DNA of 64,000 bases from DASYQD01 sp963837455 (GCA_963837455.1 CAWINM010000010.1:248001-312000); one strand, 5' to 3'; shown: positions 7,548 to 16,665, numbered from the stretch's first letter. Notes: generated by a model not told the origin, from the letters alone. Numbers and translations: made by a program.

Positions 7548-9062
7548 TCACGCCACCGGCGAGGTGGCCACACCCTCCGGCGACCAGACGGTCACCGGCC
7601 CGAAGGTCTCCAGCTGCGGCGTCAGCAGGGCCGCTGGCCCCACTGCCACCACCGCTCCCGCCTCGGGATGGAGGTGACGCCGGGCGACGGCGCGGATGTC
7701 CTCGGGCGTCACCGCGCGCAGCTCCTCGAGGTAGCGGTCGAAGTAGTCGTCGGCGAGCCCGAAAACAGCCAGCTGCGACAGTCTCTGCGCGATGCTCTCC
7801 ACCGTCTGCAGGGTGTAAGGGAAGACCCCGGTGAGGTACTGGACGGCGTCCGCGAGCTCCGCGGCGGCGGGCGACTCGTCGTGCAACCGGCGCAGCTCGG
7901 AGAGGCTCTCGCGCAGCGCTGCCCCTGCGGTGTCGGTGGAAACCGCAGCCGACACCTGGAAGGGCCCCGGGCCGAGCCGGTTGCTGAAGCTGGTGTGGGC
8001 GCCGTAGGTGTAGCCGTGCCGTTCGCGAAGGTTGAGGTTGATGCGGCTGATGAACTTGCCGCCGAGCAGCGAGTTGAGCACCGACAGTGGGACGCGGTCG
8101 GGGTGGTTGCGGGGAGGCCCGGGGTGGCCGAAGCGAAGCTCCGTCTGCGCCGCCTGGGGGCGGTCGACGATGTGTACCGCGATGCCGTCTAGGTGGGCCG
8201 GGACCACCGGCCGCGGCGGCGCCGCCGGCTCCTGCGGCCAGGCGGCGAGAAGCTCTGCCGCCGCTGCCGCCACCGACTCCGGGTCGAGATCGCCGCTGGC
8301 GATGAGTGTGGCGCCGCCGCGGCGAAGCGCCTGGCGGTAGAAGGCGGCGGCCGACTCGCGATCGAGTGCCCGCAGCTCCGCTTCCTCGCCGATCAGCGGG
8401 TAGCCATAGGGTCCGCCACCGTAGAGCGCGCGCCCCAGGCGCTCATCGGCGAGCGCCGATGGCGAGCTCCGCCGCCGCATCAGCTCGGCGAGTCGGCGCT
8501 TGCGCAACCGCTCGAGCTCCGTGGCGGGCAGGGTGGGGAGGAGGGCCACCTCGGCGAGCAGTGCCAGGGCGTCGTGGAGGTGCTCGGCGAGAAGCGTGCA
8601 GGCGACGTAGGAAGCGTCCCAGTCGGCGGTGGCGGAGAGCGAGCCGCCCAGGCGCTCCACCCAGCTGGCGATCTCCGGGCCAGTGCGAAGCTCGCTGCCC
8701 TCGTCGAGCAGGTCGGCGGTGAGCGAGGCGAGCCCATGGCCGCCTTCGGGGTCGGCTTGGCCCCCGCGCGGCAGGATGAGCTCGGCGGAGACCATGGGAG
8801 CCCTCGGTACGCGGGCCGCGTAGAGGTCGAGCCCCGGCAGCAGCCGGCGGTGGAGAAAGCTGGGGAAACGAAGGCCGACCGTGGTCGCTGCGGAGGGCGG
8901 CCGCGTGCGGTCGAGAGGGGCGCGCGCGCCCGCGGCGGCGCGCGGCGCGTCGACGGGCGCTGCGACGCTGGTGTCGATCACCGCCGGCTCGCCCGCCCCT
9001 GCCGTCGCCACCCGGCGACGACCTGTGCTGCGACCGCCGTGATCGCCGGGCGGCTGCCTCAA
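7548..9062 (-). CDS. M16 family peptidase, non-catalytic partner subunit
   Basis: This 504-aa M16 (pitrilysin/MPP-like) protein has the two-lobed fold but lacks the HxxEH zinc motif; the corresponding stretch reads SLTADLLDEGS. It keeps the C-terminal R/Y pair segment (NLRERHGYTYGAH) that binds substrate in M16 heterodimers. It probably pairs with the catalytic subunit encoded immediately upstream. The start is TTG at 9062, overlapping the upstream stop by 4 nt (TTGA), so translation is likely coupled. The first 60 residues are low-complexity and may include a poorly defined N-terminus. Confidence 0.88.
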   Translation of the reverse strand: MRQPPGDHGGRSTGRRRVATAGAGEPAVIDTSVAAPVDAPRAAAGARAPLDRTRPPSAATTVGLRFPSFLHRRLLPGLDLYAARVPRAPMVSAELILPRGGQADPEGGHGLASLTADLLDEGSELRTGPEIASWVERLGGSLSATADWDASYVACTLLAEHLHDALALLAEVALLPTLPATELERLRKRRLAELMRRRSSPSALADERLGRALYGGGPYGYPLIGEEAELRALDRESAAAFYRQALRRGGATLIASGDLDPESVAAAAAELLAAWPQEPAAPPRPVVPAHLDGIAVHIVDRPQAAQTELRFGHPGPPRNHPDRVPLSVLNSLLGGKFISRINLNLRERHGYTYGAHTSFSNRLGPGPFQVSAAVSTDTAGAALRESLSELRRLHDESPAAAELADAVQYLTGVFPYTLQTVESIAQRLSQLAVFGLADDYFDRYLEELRAVTPEDIRAVARRHLHPEAGAVVAVGPAALLTPQLETFGPVTVWSPEGVATSPVA

Positions 9063-10336
9063 CTCTGCTCCCGCGCCGGCACCACGGTCACGGCCACCGA
9101 ACGGTCGTCGGACAACCAGTCGGCGGCGCAGCGCTGCAGGTCCTCCGCGGTGAGCGTGCGGTAGCGTTCGAGCTCGGCCGCGAGCAGGTGTGGGTCGCCG
9201 AAGAAGGTGGCCAGTTGCGACAGCTGATCGGCGCGCTGATCGAGCTGCTGCAGCCCCTCCCAGTGGAGGGTGAGGATGCGGTTGCGAGCCCGCTCGAGCT
9301 CGGTGGCGGCGAAGGGCTCGCGCCCGGCGGCGCGCAGGTGGCCGCGGACCGCTTCCTCGAGGAGGTCAGGGTCCACCTCGGGCCGCGCGGTGGCGACCAG
9401 GGCGAAGCTGCCGACCAGCTCGGTGGGCAGGGCGAAGGCGCCGATGTCCTGCGCCAGCTGGCGCTCGTAGACGAGGTCGCGGTAGAGCGGGCTCGAGCGG
9501 CCGCCGGTCAGCACCGTGGCGAGAAGGTCGGCGGCGTACCATGCGTCGCTGCCGTAGGGGGGCACGCGGAAGGCGAGGTGCAGGCGCGCCAGCTCGACGG
9601 TGTCGGTCTGCGTCTCGCGCAGCGGTCCGGCGAGCGGAGCCAGCGCTGGCCGGGGCCTCTCCGGGCGCGGGCCCGGCGGGATGTCGCCGAAGTAGCGCTC
9701 CACCCTCTCCAGCGCTTCGGCGGCGACGAAGGCGCCGGCAAGCGTCAGCACCGCGTTGTCCGGCGTGTACCAGGCGCGGAAGAAGCGCTCGACGTCCTCG
9801 AGCGTCGCCGCGGCGATGTCGTCCATGTAGCCGATCACCGGCCAGTGGTAGGGGTGATCGGCGGGGAACAGCAGCTCGTCGAGACGCTCGTAGGCGCGCC
9901 CGTAGGGCTGGTTGTCCACCCGCTGGCGTCGCTCGTTCATCACCACTTGACGCTGCGTCTCGAGCTTCTCGGCGGTCATCGCCGGCAGCAGCCACCCCAT
10001 GCGGTCCGACTCCAGCCACAGCCCGAGCTCGAGGTGGCTGGCGGGCAGCGTCTCGTAGTAGTTGGTGCGGTCGTACCAGGTCGAGCCGTTGGCGACTCCT
10101 CCCACCTGCTGGACGTAGCGGAAGTGGTCGTTGGTGCCCACGTGCTGGCTGCCCTGGAAGAGCATGTGCTCGAAGAGGTGCGCGAAGCCGGTGCGCCCTG
10201 GCGTCTCGTTCTGCGAGCCGACGTGGTACCAGAGGTTGACCGCCACCAGCGGCAGCGCGGGATCGGGATTGAGCACCACCCGCATGCCGTTGGCCAGCTG
10301 ATGCTCTTCGATGCGGAGCTCGGGGAAGTCCGTCAT
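9059..10336 (-). CDS. M16 family zinc metallopeptidase, catalytic subunit
   Basis: This 425-aa M16B peptidase has the inverted zinc motif HLFEH in the segment GRTGFAHLFEHMLFQGS, followed by the downstream glutamate region (QRQVVMNERRQR). These proteins degrade or process peptides, often in the periplasm, as heterodimers of an active and an inactive subunit. The partner gene follows with a 4-nt overlap. The frame is open 60 nt further upstream, but ATG 10336 (MTDFPELRIEEH) begins at the conserved start of the domain. No signal peptide is evident from this start, so location is uncertain. Confidence 0.9.
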   Translation of the reverse strand: MTDFPELRIEEHQLANGMRVVLNPDPALPLVAVNLWYHVGSQNETPGRTGFAHLFEHMLFQGSQHVGTNDHFRYVQQVGGVANGSTWYDRTNYYETLPASHLELGLWLESDRMGWLLPAMTAEKLETQRQVVMNERRQRVDNQPYGRAYERLDELLFPADHPYHWPVIGYMDDIAAATLEDVERFFRAWYTPDNAVLTLAGAFVAAEALERVERYFGDIPPGPRPERPRPALAPLAGPLRETQTDTVELARLHLAFRVPPYGSDAWYAADLLATVLTGGRSSPLYRDLVYERQLAQDIGAFALPTELVGSFALVATARPEVDPDLLEEAVRGHLRAAGREPFAATELERARNRILTLHWEGLQQLDQRADQLSQLATFFGDPHLLAAELERYRTLTAEDLQRCAADWLSDDRSVAVTVVPAREQS

Positions 10337-10463
10337 GGGCGAGCGGCGAGCATAGCGGAAGCCGCCGGCACGGCGCCCGCCACGGGGTCGCCGCACTCGC
10401 GAATGCTCGCGCCGACGCGATGGCCAGGAGCGTCCGCGAAGGGAGGGCGACGCGGCGCGCCTC

Positions 10464-11069
10464 CTAGAACCGTCGCATCAGCCCGACGACGACTCCCTGC
10501 ACGCGCACCTGCTCCGCCGGCACGTAGATCGGCTGCATGCTGGCGTTGGCGGGCTGCAGGCGCACGGTGGGGCCTTCCGGGTAGATGCGCTTGAGGGTGG
10601 CGTCGTCGCCGATCAGCGCCACCACCATCTCTCCCGCCGTCGCCTGGTCGCGACGGCGGACCACCACCAAGTCGCCGTCGTGGATCCCTTCGTCGACCAT
10701 CGAGTTGCCGACCACGCGCAGCACGAAGTGGTCGTCGAGCGCACCGCGCAGCAGCGCTGGCGGCACCGCCAGCCGCTCGGTGCCGGGAAGTGCCTCGATC
10801 GGTCGGCCGGCGGCGATTCTGCCGAGGAAGGGGAGCTCCGGGGCCGTCTCCTCGCCGGAGGAGAGCCGCAGGCCACGCTTCTGGTGCTGCTCGCCGGCGA
10901 GGTACCCCTTCTCGCGCAGCAGCCGCAGGTGCTTGTGGACCGTGCCATAGGAGGTGTAGCCAAAGCGGTCGCGGATCTCGCGGTGGGTGGGCGGATACCC
11001 GTGCCGGCGCTGGAACTCGGCGAAGAAGTCGAGGATCGCCTTCTGTCGTTCGGTGAGCGGTGGCGCCAT
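10464..11069 (-). CDS. lexA: SOS-response repressor LexA
   Basis: LexA represses DNA-damage genes and cleaves itself when stimulated by RecA filaments. The 201-aa protein has an N-terminal winged helix (about 1-68; LTERQKAILDFF, GYPPTHREIRDRFGY) and a C-terminal S24-type peptidase domain. The cleavage site is A87-G88 (RIAAGRPIEA) and the catalytic dyad is S123 (GNSMVDEGI) and K160 (ATLKRIY). All key residues are present and the length is typical. The ATG has no Shine-Dalgarno sequence and lies 6 nt from a TATGCT -10 box, so the mRNA may be leaderless. A direct repeat overlapping its promoter is the candidate autoregulatory operator. Confidence 0.96.
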   Translation of the reverse strand: MAPPLTERQKAILDFFAEFQRRHGYPPTHREIRDRFGYTSYGTVHKHLRLLREKGYLAGEQHQKRGLRLSSGEETAPELPFLGRIAAGRPIEALPGTERLAVPPALLRGALDDHFVLRVVGNSMVDEGIHDGDLVVVRRRDQATAGEMVVALIGDDATLKRIYPEGPTVRLQPANASMQPIYVPAEQVRVQGVVVGLMRRF

Positions 11070-11075
11070 GGCAGG

Positions 11076-11105
11076 AGCATAGGGCGGAAGTCAGGCGTAA
11101 GTCAA
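11076..11105 (-). promoter_or_regulatory. lexA promoter with tandem 11-bp direct repeat (candidate LexA operator)
   Basis: On the minus strand, TTGACT (11100-11105) and TATGCT (11076-11081) form a sigma-70-type promoter with an 18-bp spacer. Two adjacent 11-bp copies, TGACTTACGCC (11094-11104) and TGACTTCCGCC (11083-11093), overlap the -35 box and fill the spacer. They differ by one base. LexA operators built as direct repeats with an 11-bp period are known in Alphaproteobacteria (GTTC-N7-GTTC), so this is a plausible operator. LexA binding is inferred from position only. Confidence 0.6.
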
Positions 11106-11164
11106 CCGGCCCACGGCCGCACCACCCGCCCCACCGCGGGGCCGACCAGGCGGTGGCGCTGCTG

Positions 11165-11170
11165 TAGACT
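11165..11170 (+). promoter_or_regulatory. Putative -10 element of the PilT-like gene
   Basis: TAGACT lies 5 nt before TTG 11176 and 8 nt before GTG 11179. With no Shine-Dalgarno sequence in between, this fits a leaderless or nearly leaderless transcript. The -35 region is weak. Confidence 0.35.
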
Positions 11171-11175
11171 TCGCC

Positions 11176-12624
11176 TTGGTGCCTTCCCAACAACTCGACG
11201 AGCTGCTGCGGATCATGACCCGGCAGGGGGCGTCGGACCTTCACCTGAAGCCGACTCGCCCGCCGCTGATGCGGGTCAACGGACGGCTGGTGCCGCTGCA
11301 GGCCGATCCGCTCACCCCGCCGCAACTGCGGCAGATGCTCGAGGAGGTGCTGACCGAGCCGCAGCGCGCGAAGCTCGAATCGGCGATGTCAGTGGACATC
11401 GGCTACGGAGTTCACGGCCTGGCCCGGTTTCGCGGCAACATCTACCAGCAGCGCGGCACCGTGGCGGCGGCCTTCCGGATGATCCCGTTCAGCATCAAGG
11501 GGCTCGAGGAGCTCGAGCTGCCCGACGTGCTGCTCGAGTTCTGCGACCTGCCCATGGGGCTGGTGCTCGTCACCGGTCCCACCGGCAGCGGCAAGTCCAC
11601 GACACTGGCCGGCATCATCAAGTACATCGCCCAGCGGCGCCCCTGCCACATCATCACCATCGAGGATCCGATCGAGTTCCTGTTCACCGACGCGGCCGCC
11701 ACCATCTCGCAGCGCGAGGTGGGCACCGACACTACGCGCTTCACCGAGGCGCTGCGCAACGCCATGCGGCAGGATCCCGACGTCATCATGGTCGGGGAGA
11801 TGCGCGACCCCGAGACGGTGTCGACGGTGATCACGGCCGCCGAGACGGGACACTTGGTCTTCTCGACGCTGCACACCAACAGTGCCACCCAGACGGTGGA
11901 TCGCATCCTCGACACCTTTCCCCCCAACCAGCAGGGGCAGGTGCGCACGCAGCTGGCGCAGATCCTCAAGGGTGTGGTGTCGATGAAGCTGCTCGAGCGC
12001 CAGGACGGCAAGGGGCGCATCGCCGCGCTCGAGATCATGCGTGCCTCGCCGAAGCTGTCGAAGATGATCGAGAAGGGCGAGACCGCCGACCTGCACGAGG
12101 AGGTGGAGTCCTCGGTCGGCTACTACCGTATGCAGTCGATGAACCAGTCGCTGTTGTCGCTGCTCGTCCACGGCACCATCTCCTACGAGCTGGCGATGCG
12201 GGAGTCTCCCGACCCTGAGGACCTCTCGCTCAAGCTGCGCAAGATGTTCCCCAACCTCGAGAACAAAGGGGATGACGGCATGCCCTCGACCGCCGATTTC
12301 TCCGAGATCATCATGCTCCAGCAGTACAAGAAGCTGTACGAGGAGCAGGAGGAGAAGCAGAAGCTGCAGCTTGGTGAGCGCGACGAGCAAGCCCGCCACC
12401 TGCAATCCCAGATTGCGGAGCGCGAGGACCGCCTCCGCGAGATGGCCGAACGCCTCGAGGAGCAGCGCCAGGAAGCCGATCGCATGCGCGGCGACTACAA
12501 GCGCCTCAAGGACGAGGCGCAGCTGAAGATCGAGAAGCTGATGGAGCGGATCAAGGAGCTCAACCAGCGGCTGATGGGGGGTGGCGCCGACCCCGCCAGC
12601 AAGAGCGGCATGTTCCGCAGCTGA
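11176..12624 (+). CDS. PilT/PilU-like type IV pilus retraction ATPase with coiled-coil extension
   Basis: This is a hexameric secretion ATPase of the PilT family, expected to power pilus retraction at the inner membrane. Visible motifs: Walker A GPTGSGKS (134-141), Asp box TIEDPIEF (161-168), Walker B VIMVGEMRD (203-211) and His box GHLVFSTLHT (225-234). The ATPase part ends near residue 360. A charged coiled coil (about 375-466, rich in Glu, Gln, Lys and Arg) and a short Gly/Ser tail follow. PilT proteins are normally about 340-380 aa, so the 482-aa length reflects this addition. The PilT C-terminal AIRNLIRE motif is not recognisable (MIEKGETADL instead), so a PilU-like role is possible. The start is TTG 11176 or GTG 11179. 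No other pilus genes lie nearby. Confidence 0.9.
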   Translation: MVPSQQLDELLRIMTRQGASDLHLKPTRPPLMRVNGRLVPLQADPLTPPQLRQMLEEVLTEPQRAKLESAMSVDIGYGVHGLARFRGNIYQQRGTVAAAFRMIPFSIKGLEELELPDVLLEFCDLPMGLVLVTGPTGSGKSTTLAGIIKYIAQRRPCHIITIEDPIEFLFTDAAATISQREVGTDTTRFTEALRNAMRQDPDVIMVGEMRDPETVSTVITAAETGHLVFSTLHTNSATQTVDRILDTFPPNQQGQVRTQLAQILKGVVSMKLLERQDGKGRIAALEIMRASPKLSKMIEKGETADLHEEVESSVGYYRMQSMNQSLLSLLVHGTISYELAMRESPDPEDLSLKLRKMFPNLENKGDDGMPSTADFSEIIMLQQYKKLYEEQEEKQKLQLGERDEQARHLQSQIAEREDRLREMAERLEEQRQEADRMRGDYKRLKDEAQLKIEKLMERIKELNQRLMGGGADPASKSGMFRS

Positions 12625-12759
12625 CCCCGGGGGCAGCGCTGCGGATCCGGCGGCTGTCGCCCCTGCCACCGGGCGCCAGCCTCGCCGGGCGAGGGAGCAA
12701 AGGGAGGCCGCGGCTGCCCCTGTCGCCGTCGGGACTTCCCTTGCCCGGCTGCAGAGGTC

Positions 12760-12765
12760 TAAAAT
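12760..12765 (+). promoter_or_regulatory. Putative -10 element upstream of the amidase gene
   Basis: TAAAAT at the start of an AT-rich patch is about 77 nt before the amidase ATG. TTGCCC at 12741 is too close to be an ideal -35 box (13-bp spacer). Confidence 0.3.
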
Positions 12766-12842
12766 GTTTCTTCAAGTAAATTGGCCTAACCGCCCACGAG
12801 AGCAGGAAAATCCGAACCGGAACCAATCGTCGGTACGGCTGG

Positions 12843-14576
12843 ATGGTGGTCGCCACCCTCACGACCCTCGGGGCCGCGACGGTGCCGCTGCCACTCGCCG
12901 CCGTGGCCCCCCTGCGCGCCGAGATGGCCCCCGGGATGGTGGCGGCGTTTGCCGGCGATGCCGAACCCTGGCTCGAGGCGCTGCCGCTCAAGGGGGAGGG
13001 GCAGCTCGCGTTTGCCAGGCGACTCTGTGGCAGCGCCGATGCCGCCGAGGCGCTACGAGCTGCCAACGGCGGCCGCCGGCTGCTCGCCGGGGTGCGCTAC
13101 CGGGTGCCCTTTCACCTGGCGAGCGCCGACCTGCAGCAGCAGCTCCTGCGCAGCCTCTTTCCGGACGACCGTCTCGAGGTCACCGGCTGGACCCACCGCA
13201 TCGAGCTCCCGGCGCTGGCGCGCGGCGAGAGCCTGTGGACGGTGGCGGAGTGGTTTACCGGCAACGGCGAGAGCTTCCGCCAACTGCGCGAGGCCAACCG
13301 CCTGCAGGACGACGTGCTCGCACCGGGGCAGGAGCTGTGGATTCCCGCTCGCCTGCTGCAGGCATCCCTGCAGCAGGCGCTCCCCGCCGGCCCCGAGGGC
13401 ACCCCGGCTGACCTTCTCACCTACCACCAGGACGCCGAGGGGCGGTTCGCCTCCTATCGTCTGCAGCCGGGGGAGGCGCTCTACTCGTCCGTGGTGGTGC
13501 GCTTCACCGGTCGCGTCTACGCCGAGGACGTCAACGCGCTGGCGCGCGAAATCGCCAAGCGCAGTGGCATCGCCGACGTCACCGGCATCCCTATCGGCTA
13601 CGAGGTGAAGATCCCGCTCGACCTGTTACAGCCCGAGTTCCTGCCGCCGGGCGACCCGCGCCGCGCCGAGTACGAGGCCGGGCTTTCCGACAGCAACCGC
13701 TACAGCAACCCGGTGCAGGCGCAGGGGCTCGACGGCATCACCGTGGTCCTCGACGCCGGCCACGGCGGCGCCGACGTCGGTGCCGCCGTGGGGCGGGTAT
13801 GGGAGAGCCTCTACGTCTACGACATCATGGTGCGGGTCAAGTCGCTGCTCGAGAGCGAGACGGCGGCGCGCGTCATCCCTACCGTGCGCGACGGCAACGG
13901 CTTCACGGTGCGCGAGACGGATGTGCTGCCGGTATCGCGAGCGCGCCAGGTGCTGACGACGCCGCCGTACCCCATCGCCGACGCCAAGGTGGGCGTCAAC
14001 CTGCGCTGGTACCTCGCCAACAGCAAGTACCGCAAGGTGGTCTCGGGCGTCGACGGTGACCCCAAGAAGGTGGTCTTCGTCTCGCTCCACGCCGACTCCC
14101 TGCACCCGTCGCTGCGGGGCGCCATGATCTACGTCCCCTCGGCGGCGTTGACCGCTGGCCGCTCGAGCCGCAGCGGCGACGTCTATGCTGCGCGCGCCGA
14201 GGTGCGCGAGGCGCCGGCGGTGGAGTTCTCGCTCCGCCAACGCCAGCAGAGCGAGGGCCTGTCGCGCGAGATGGCGACCCGCACCATCGCTGCCTTCCGC
14301 GCCCGCGACCTGCCGGTGCACCCCTACCAGCCGGTGCGCGAGCGCATCATCCGCCACCACTATGAGTTCGTGCCGGCCGTCCTGCGCTACAACTCGATCC
14401 CCGCCAAGATGCTCGTCGAGGTGTGCAACCTCGCCAACGAGGAGGACCGGCGGCTGGTCCAGACCCGCAGCTTCCGCCAGCAGGTGGCGGAGGCGGTGGT
14501 GGCCGGCATCCTCTCGTACTACGGAGAGGACGCCCCCACCGCCGGCAGCCCCGTACAGGTCGCCAAGGCCAAGTAG
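12843..14576 (+). CDS. N-acetylmuramoyl-L-alanine amidase (Amidase_3) with LysM-like region
   Basis: This is a zinc amidase that cuts the bond between MurNAc and the stem peptide, probably in the periplasm during cell separation. The 577-aa protein opens with a hydrophobic stretch (about 1-27) that could be an export signal, though no basic n-region is visible. Two LysM-like segments follow (ARGESLWTVAEWF... and RLQPGEALYSSVV...), about residues 125-250. The amidase_3 domain occupies about 300-560 with VVLDAGHGG (zinc His), WES (zinc Glu), VFVSLHADS (zinc His) and the catalytic Glu in MLVEVCNL. The in-frame stop at 12777 and lack of other start codons support ATG 12843. It is convergent with the GreA-domain gene 19 nt away. 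Confidence 0.88.
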   Translation: MVVATLTTLGAATVPLPLAAVAPLRAEMAPGMVAAFAGDAEPWLEALPLKGEGQLAFARRLCGSADAAEALRAANGGRRLLAGVRYRVPFHLASADLQQQLLRSLFPDDRLEVTGWTHRIELPALARGESLWTVAEWFTGNGESFRQLREANRLQDDVLAPGQELWIPARLLQASLQQALPAGPEGTPADLLTYHQDAEGRFASYRLQPGEALYSSVVVRFTGRVYAEDVNALAREIAKRSGIADVTGIPIGYEVKIPLDLLQPEFLPPGDPRRAEYEAGLSDSNRYSNPVQAQGLDGITVVLDAGHGGADVGAAVGRVWESLYVYDIMVRVKSLLESETAARVIPTVRDGNGFTVRETDVLPVSRARQVLTTPPYPIADAKVGVNLRWYLANSKYRKVVSGVDGDPKKVVFVSLHADSLHPSLRGAMIYVPSAALTAGRSSRSGDVYAARAEVREAPAVEFSLRQRQQSEGLSREMATRTIAAFRARDLPVHPYQPVRERIIRHHYEFVPAVLRYNSIPAKMLVEVCNLANEEDRRLVQTRSFRQQVAEAVVAGILSYYGEDAPTAGSPVQVAKAK

Positions 14577-14595
14577 CGCCCCCGGCTCGGCGGCG

Positions 14596-16665
14596 TCAGC
14601 GGAAGGGCTCGATGGCGGCTACGCGGAAGCTCTTGCCCTCGAGCGGCACCGCGTCGCCGACCTGCTTGCCGAGGAGGCTCGCGGCGAGCTCGGACTCGTG
14701 GGAGAGGATCCCCTGGTCGGGCTGACTCTCCCAGGGGCCGAGGATGGTGAGGGCGCGCTCCTCGCCCGCGGGTCCGTGCAACGAGACGCGCGTGCCGACG
14801 CGCACCGAGGAGGGGCCAGGGGGAGGCGGCTCGATGGGGCGGGCTCGGCCGAGGTCGCGGTGGAGCCCGGCGGCGCGCGCCGCCAGGTACTCGTGCCGCT
14901 GGCGTGCGCTCTTGTACTCGAAGTTCTCGCGCAGGTCGCCGAGGGCGCGGGCCTCCTCGATGGCCCGGCGGTTGGCAGGGATCTCCTCTTCGAGCAGCCG
15001 TCGCAGCTCGTCCTTCTTGGCGGTGATCGCCTCGGGCGTTGCGTACAGCGGCTGCTCGGCGTCCTGCCGCAGCGCCGGGAAGCGCAGGTGGATGGCATTG
15101 CGCAGCGCGTCGCGCTGGAAGGCATCGAGGGCGGAAGCCTTGCCCACCGCCTCCTCGGCCTGCGCGGCCTGCCCGAGCTCGAGCAGCGGCAACAGCCGGG
15201 GCAGCGTGCCGCCGGTGTCGGCGAGCCTGAGCAGCCGTTTGCGGTAGGGCGAGAAGGCGTCGTCGGCGGACGCGGCGAGCACCTGCGCGAACAGGCGCAA
15301 CGGGCTGCGCTGGAGCAGTGACTCGTCACGGGAGGCGCGCTCGGCGAGCCAGGTGAAGCCGGCGGGGTACTTCCGGGGCTGCGTCAGCAACTCGCTGACG
15401 GCGCGGTCGAGGCCGGGGCGGGCCTCGCCGGCGAGCTGATCGGCGACGAGGTCGAGGACCTTGGGCTCCTCCTCCCGCAGCAGCGCCTTCTCGAACCAGG
15501 TCGTCCAGTCGCCGCGCGCGGCGGGCAGTCGCCGGTACCCTTCGTCGCGGGTGGCGCGGTCGGTACCGGCGAGCAGGCGCACCGGATCGTCGCTCGCCGC
15601 CAGCAGGCCCGCGATGGCGAGGTCGCCGGCCAGCGGCTCGCCGGCGCGCTCGAGGACGAAGGCCACTTCGAGGGCGGCGGCGGGGTCGGCGGTGCGCAGC
15701 TGCGACGCCTGGTCGCGCAGCACCGCCAGCATCTCGCGCCGCAGCTCCGGGTCGCGCGCGCCGTCGCTCTTGAGCAGGTCGAGCCGTTGTCGCCAGGGCG
15801 CCGCGGCGAACCGCTCGCGGGCGCCGGCCACCGCCGCATCGGCGCTGTCGGCCCAGCGATAGCGTTGGCGCGACCCCGGCAGCGCCATCAGCTGAGGGCT
15901 CTTCTTGGCGCGGTTCCAGAAGCTCGTCCACTCGCCGTCCTCGACGGTGCCGGCGAGCGCCTGGCGCAGCTCGTTGCCGGTGAGCGGCTGGTCGTAGCTG
16001 GCGAGCGCCACGCGCACCAGCTCGGCGGGGTTCTCGCTCTTGAGCGCGGCGAGGCTCGCGGGATCTTCGAGCTTGCGCCGTAGCACGTGCTGGGGCGAGA
16101 TGGGGCGCAGCATCTTCTTCGCCGCCGCGAAGCCGATGCTCAGCGTACCGGTCGCTCCGAGGTCGACGCGGAAGCTGTCGAGCTGCAGGTTGACCTCGGC
16201 GACGCGGCCGGCACCCTTGCCCTCCATCAGCACCACCGTGCCGGGGGCGAGCGCCATCAGCTCGTCGACACGCTCCGCTTTCTCCCAGGTCTTGGGGATG
16301 TCGTCCGGGGCGCGGTGGAGGCCGAGCTTGTCGAGCAGCCGCTGGGCCAGCTCGCTGTCCTCGTGCACCGCCAGCAGGGAGCGCACGATCTCCTCGTGCA
16401 GCGCCAGGCTCTCCGGAAACAGGCGGTCGCCAGCGCGGCGCAGCAGCGCCAAGCGTTGTCGCCAGTCGCCGGCCTGGCGCAGGTGGTCGTCGGCCATCTG
16501 CAGCAGGAAGTCTGCCTGCTCCTCCTGCCCCGCATGGACGAGGGCGCGGACGACGTCGCCGAGGAAGCCGCCGTCGACCGGGGTGGCGGCGAGCCGCGCA
16601 AGGAATGCGTCCTCGACGGCGGCGAGCTCCCCGGCGGCGATCTGGCGCGTCAGCTCGTGGTCCAC
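14596..16665 (-). CDS. Large GreA-domain transcription factor (N-terminal helical extension)
   Basis: The C-terminal 150 or so residues of this 689-aa protein are a GreA/GreB transcript-cleavage factor. It has a coiled coil with the ALGDLRENFEYKSARQR motif, which holds the acidic tip residues and the EY..AR signature, then the FKBP-like domain (VRVGTRVSLHG... GKQVGDAVPL). The long N-terminus (about 1-530) is helical and repeat-like, with no motif I can name except a small beta-rich patch near residue 160. Ordinary GreA is about 158 aa. Long GreA fusions of about 700 aa are known in Chlamydiae, so the architecture has precedent. The start is taken as GTG 16665, 8 nt from a TATCGT -10-like box and with no Shine-Dalgarno. 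Divergent from 16744. Confidence 0.82.
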   Translation of the reverse strand: MDHELTRQIAAGELAAVEDAFLARLAATPVDGGFLGDVVRALVHAGQEEQADFLLQMADDHLRQAGDWRQRLALLRRAGDRLFPESLALHEEIVRSLLAVHEDSELAQRLLDKLGLHRAPDDIPKTWEKAERVDELMALAPGTVVLMEGKGAGRVAEVNLQLDSFRVDLGATGTLSIGFAAAKKMLRPISPQHVLRRKLEDPASLAALKSENPAELVRVALASYDQPLTGNELRQALAGTVEDGEWTSFWNRAKKSPQLMALPGSRQRYRWADSADAAVAGARERFAAAPWRQRLDLLKSDGARDPELRREMLAVLRDQASQLRTADPAAALEVAFVLERAGEPLAGDLAIAGLLAASDDPVRLLAGTDRATRDEGYRRLPAARGDWTTWFEKALLREEEPKVLDLVADQLAGEARPGLDRAVSELLTQPRKYPAGFTWLAERASRDESLLQRSPLRLFAQVLAASADDAFSPYRKRLLRLADTGGTLPRLLPLLELGQAAQAEEAVGKASALDAFQRDALRNAIHLRFPALRQDAEQPLYATPEAITAKKDELRRLLEEEIPANRRAIEEARALGDLRENFEYKSARQRHEYLAARAAGLHRDLGRARPIEPPPPGPSSVRVGTRVSLHGPAGEERALTILGPWESQPDQGILSHESELAASLLGKQVGDAVPLEGKSFRVAAIEPFR

